From positions 74,010,426 to 74,074,425 of the forward strand of contig CM049309.1 of the NCBI GenBank assembly GCA_026874595.1: a stretch of 64,000 nucleotides of DNA. The letters run 5' to 3'. The stretch comes from Sipunculus nudus (Eukaryota; Annelida; Sipuncula; Golfingiida; Sipunculidae). Below, in pieces: positions 61,281-64,000 of this stretch. A model generated the notes under the pieces. The model saw only the letters and a list, made by a program, of their open reading frames with translations, made no database searches and was not told where the DNA came from. A program made the translations under genes and the position numbers. Each line of letters opens with the position of its first letter. Position 1 is the first letter of the stretch.

Positions 61281-61369
61281 CGGAAAAACTTATTTGTTGA
61301 ATCCTGTGCTGAAATTTAATATATATGATTATTTCAAATATTTGAACACTGCGTCCCTTTCAATGTATT

Positions 61370-61557
61370 GAGTGGTATAAAACGCGCGGCTCTCTCCACT
61401 GGCGACGAAGGTTCTATAATCGGTGTTGCTATGGGAGTGGGTTGTAGTGGTTCTCCTTGGGTTCTGATTCTAACCATCCCTACTGAACGGGGTTCGAAGT
61501 GGGGACCTACAACTCCAATGTCCAAAGCCGTAACCACTAGACGACATCCTACCCCTT
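61370..61557 (+). mobile_element. tRNA-derived SINE fragment, copy 3
   Basis: Starts GAGTGGTATAAAACGCGCGG, then CTCTCTCCACTGGCGACGAA and GGTTCTATAATC (degenerate B box), and the core GGGAGTGGGTTGTAGTGGTT. Same family as 4310 and 11455, opposite orientation. Confidence 0.6.
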
Positions 61558-62400
61558 GATATGCTATATTTGTAATGTGGTGATTGTGCATGCGGAATCA
61601 GCAAACTTGCAGATACTTTTGCAGTTTGTAATTTACCCGCTAGTGTGATATGGTAAGATTATCCTTATCAATTAGCTGACATTGCCTTTGCATTTACCGT
61701 TACTGCTTAAAATACTTCATTTGCTTACATAAGGCACACATTTTATATTACCTACATGTATTTATAAATATAATTACAAAACATATTTACTACATTTATT
61801 TGAAAAAAAAAATTAACACCATGTGCACATTATGCAAAATTGTAGATCGCACTGAGCCTTGCACCTAATATAAACAAAACCATAGTTAGTAATTTGGAAT
61901 TGTGTGTGATTTACCAGAAAAAAACACTATTGTCCTGTTAGATCTTAAAGAAAATATTCAGGCATATGGTACTGAATTTTGATATAATCTAGGTGATGAA
62001 AAAAAATGTATGTCTGGAACCTAAGGGTTTATTATATTTTTCAACCTTGTGGTGTGAATTCGAAATTCTATCTTGCGCCTTGCTTTTTCATTCACTCATC
62101 ATACACCCTGAAACTTCAACGATCAACTGGCTTGAACACTGGTAGCACTGACCCCTAAAGTTTGATACATGTGGTAAATATTCTAATAATACATGTATGA
62201 ACTACATGAATCTACAAGTATGCATATCGTTAGCAAATGAAAGTATTTTGTTGATACCAACACATAATGCAAAATGAATTCCAACTCGTTAAATTCGAAA
62301 AAAAATTGTATCACGAAAATGGCATCACAGCAAAACGTAGTGATATTTTAAAAATTCATGTTTATTATTTTGTACGAGCATCATCATAACATCACAATAT
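61558..62400. other. Intergenic DNA, nothing recognised
   Basis: No gene or transposon ends recognised. Confidence 0.35.
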
Positions 62401-63030
62401 TAGCAATCTGCAAAGGTATCTACATGTATGTTGAGTATATCATGCATTCATCACCATAGCACATAGAAACATGTTATGCTCCTCTAAAAGTGTGCTGTTT
62501 CTGTCTTCATGCCAGCATACAGTGTGAAAGCCATCACCTTATAGCAAAAGAAGCAAAGAATCTGTACATCAAACACGTGTGAGCTTCTACATATGTGCGT
62601 ATCCTGTCATGCACGCATGTAGTCTAAATGATTTATTGATACGATTTTCCTTTGAAACACACATGTTGTTCAAATACATGTAACCAGTACATGTATTTTA
62701 AATATCAGCACTGCAATCTGATATTTCCAAACTTCATTAACAAAGGTTTACATGATGTGAAGTTGATCGTAAAATTTACCAAATTTGATACCAGACATAA
62801 TAGCTAAATTTCTTTCATCCATCGGCTCTAGGGAAATCAATCAGAAGAAAGCAGAAAAATTAATATAATAAAACATAGCTCAGCAAATAACACTTTCATT
62901 TGAAAATGCAGTATTAAACAAATTTTACAGAATTTTAACATCGGAAGTGCTAATGAAAAAGACACTTTTAGCAAAATTTCAATACGTACACAGTAGGCAT
63001 ATAGAATCTGACAGGTGTGAGCTTCTTATA
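62400..63030 (-). repeat. Diverged copies of the 60.5-64 kb repeat family
   Basis: ACACGTGTGAGCTTCTACATATGTG (near 62574) recurs as ACAGGTGTGAGCTTCTTATATATGTC (near 63012). CAAATAACACTTTCATTTGA (near 62884) recurs near 63726 as GAAATAACACTTTCATTTGA. Orientation follows the inverted arm at the window end. Confidence 0.5.
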
Positions 63031-63090
63031 TATGTCTTTATCCTGCCACGCACGCATTATAAGCTAGCTAAAAGTTATTTTATATGGATT

Positions 63091-63091
<1 letters not shown>

Positions 63092-63126
<35 letters not shown>
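63092..63126. repeat. (TA)n microsatellite
   Basis: Short TA run. Confidence 0.9.
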
Positions 63127-63131
<5 letters not shown>

Positions 63132-63207
63132 GGATTGTACAATTAGTTATAACAACTATAACAAGCCCCTCTCCATGGCTCGAATTGTTGCGTTCGGTAG
63201 TATATAG

Positions 63208-63340
63208 GGTTGGAGGAAATCGGAGAACACGGAGAAAACAACCGTCCTTTGAAGGACCACTACAACCCACTCTGAAAGGAAAGATGTTGATCGGATCTGG
63301 GTTTTTTGAGATAGACGAGCGTCTCACCACTCGACTGTCC
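63208..63340 (-). mobile_element. tRNA-derived SINE fragment, copy 4
   Basis: Minus strand reads GGACAGTCGAGTGGTGAGAC (A-box side), a degenerate B box, AGAGTGGGTTGTAGTGGTCC and TTTTCTCCGTGTTCTCCGAT. Same order as copies 1 and 2. Confidence 0.6.
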
Positions 63341-63639
63341 ATATCATTACATTGAAACAAATATAGGGCTGAAATACTTAAAAATAATATATATTTCAAA
63401 TGTCAGCACAGTTTTATTAATGCATGTGATATTTCCCAAATGCACTTAAAATGTTTGCATAAAGTTACGTTGATCGCAGAATCTAATTACACGTATGTTG
63501 GTTTCAAATATCTTAATGATTAGTGTTTATTGACATATCAAGTTCTTAATTTTATTATAGATTTTGACACAGAAGTTTCTTGCGCCATCACCTCTTCAAA
63601 GCAATTACATTTATTAGCATGCAAATAAAGGGAAATTAA

Positions 63640-64000
63640 AAGGAAGAAATATGAAATATTGCAATCGAATCTGTTCTACAATTCAAGCATGAAAATACAT
63701 GAAAAGACAGACAAATCTAGCCCAGGAAATAACACTTTCATTTGAGAACAATCACAAAGTATGCAACTGCTCAGCAGAACTCGATGTGCGATGTGCTAGA
63801 CAAAGGCAATTTTAGCATAATTTTAAAGTAAAAAAAACAGAATTCAGCCATAGAGTCATAATACATACTTGAAACCCTTATAAATGAATTTCTTGACCCC
63901 GAAAACATAGAAAAAGTGCACTTGCAATGCATTCTAGGACAAATATAACCGGATATATTGATATTTTATAATCCGGCGGACATCTTGGCCGCCATCTTGG
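63640..64000 (-). repeat. Inverted copy of the CCAAGATGGCGG family, cut by the window end
   Basis: The minus strand, starting at 64000, reads CCAAGATGGCGGCCAAGATG, then CCGCCGGATTATAAAATATC, TTTGTCCTAGAATGCATTGC, TTTCTATGTTTTCGGGGTCA and TTATGACTCTATGGCTGAAT, matching 61065-61250 in order. Confidence 0.75.

Overview
This window is eukaryotic nuclear DNA from an animal, most likely a marine lophotrochozoan and probably a mollusc. That assignment is inference. It rests on AT-rich sequence, intron-containing genes, very many long (TA)n tracts, tRNA-derived SINE pieces and short non-autonomous DNA transposons; no species-diagnostic gene is present. There is no rRNA, CRISPR array or bacterial operon.

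One protein-coding gene can be assembled with confidence. It lies on the plus strand, from the ATG at 16878 to the stop at 40564-40566, in eight coding exons whose splice phases all agree. It encodes about 489 residues: an N-terminal SAMD1-type winged helix (about 5-80), a second winged-helix/H15-like segment (about 85-165), an AT-hook-like basic tail (about 191-200), a complete double PHD finger (C251 to C351) and a C-terminal SAM domain (about 421-489). The two ends match SAMD1 (atherin), the CpG-island chromatin repressor. The arrangement winged helix, winged helix, double PHD is that of the N-terminal half of KAT6A/KAT6B. The gene therefore looks like a SAMD1 relative with a histone-reading module between DNA-binding and SAM domains. 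Intron 1 is about 17.4 kb and full of repeats; intron 4 uses a GC-AG pair; exon 7 has a NAGNAG acceptor.

Layout: 1-16300 is non-coding upstream DNA with a dispersed repeat pair, SINE fragments, a 22-bp minisatellite (8391-8938), a perfect hairpin and TA/CT microsatellites. 16300-16877 is a GC-rich probable promoter and leader. Intron 1 (17478-34847) holds a satellite-like array rich in TGACGCA, a perfect 343-bp tandem duplication, a MITE with TTCGCGA-rich ends, and a 4-kb mosaic (22.9-27.1 kb). That mosaic carries a heat-shock-type promoter in an LTR-like block, a 400-bp insertion with 9-bp flanking repeats, and a 32-bp minisatellite with nuclear-receptor-like half-sites. Introns 3 and 5 each carry a short transposon with recognisable inverted ends.

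40.6-64.0 kb is 3' UTR then intergenic DNA: a possible alternative 3' exon (43237), several MITE-like elements, a possible minus-strand gene end near 50-51 kb, a decayed LINE reverse-transcriptase fragment (53.4 kb), microsatellites, and a repeat family at 60.5-64 kb with CCAAGATGGCGG motifs in both orientations.

Coordinates of exons are exact from reading splice sites and frames. Repeat boundaries are approximate unless stated. Family names come from reading motifs, not from searches.
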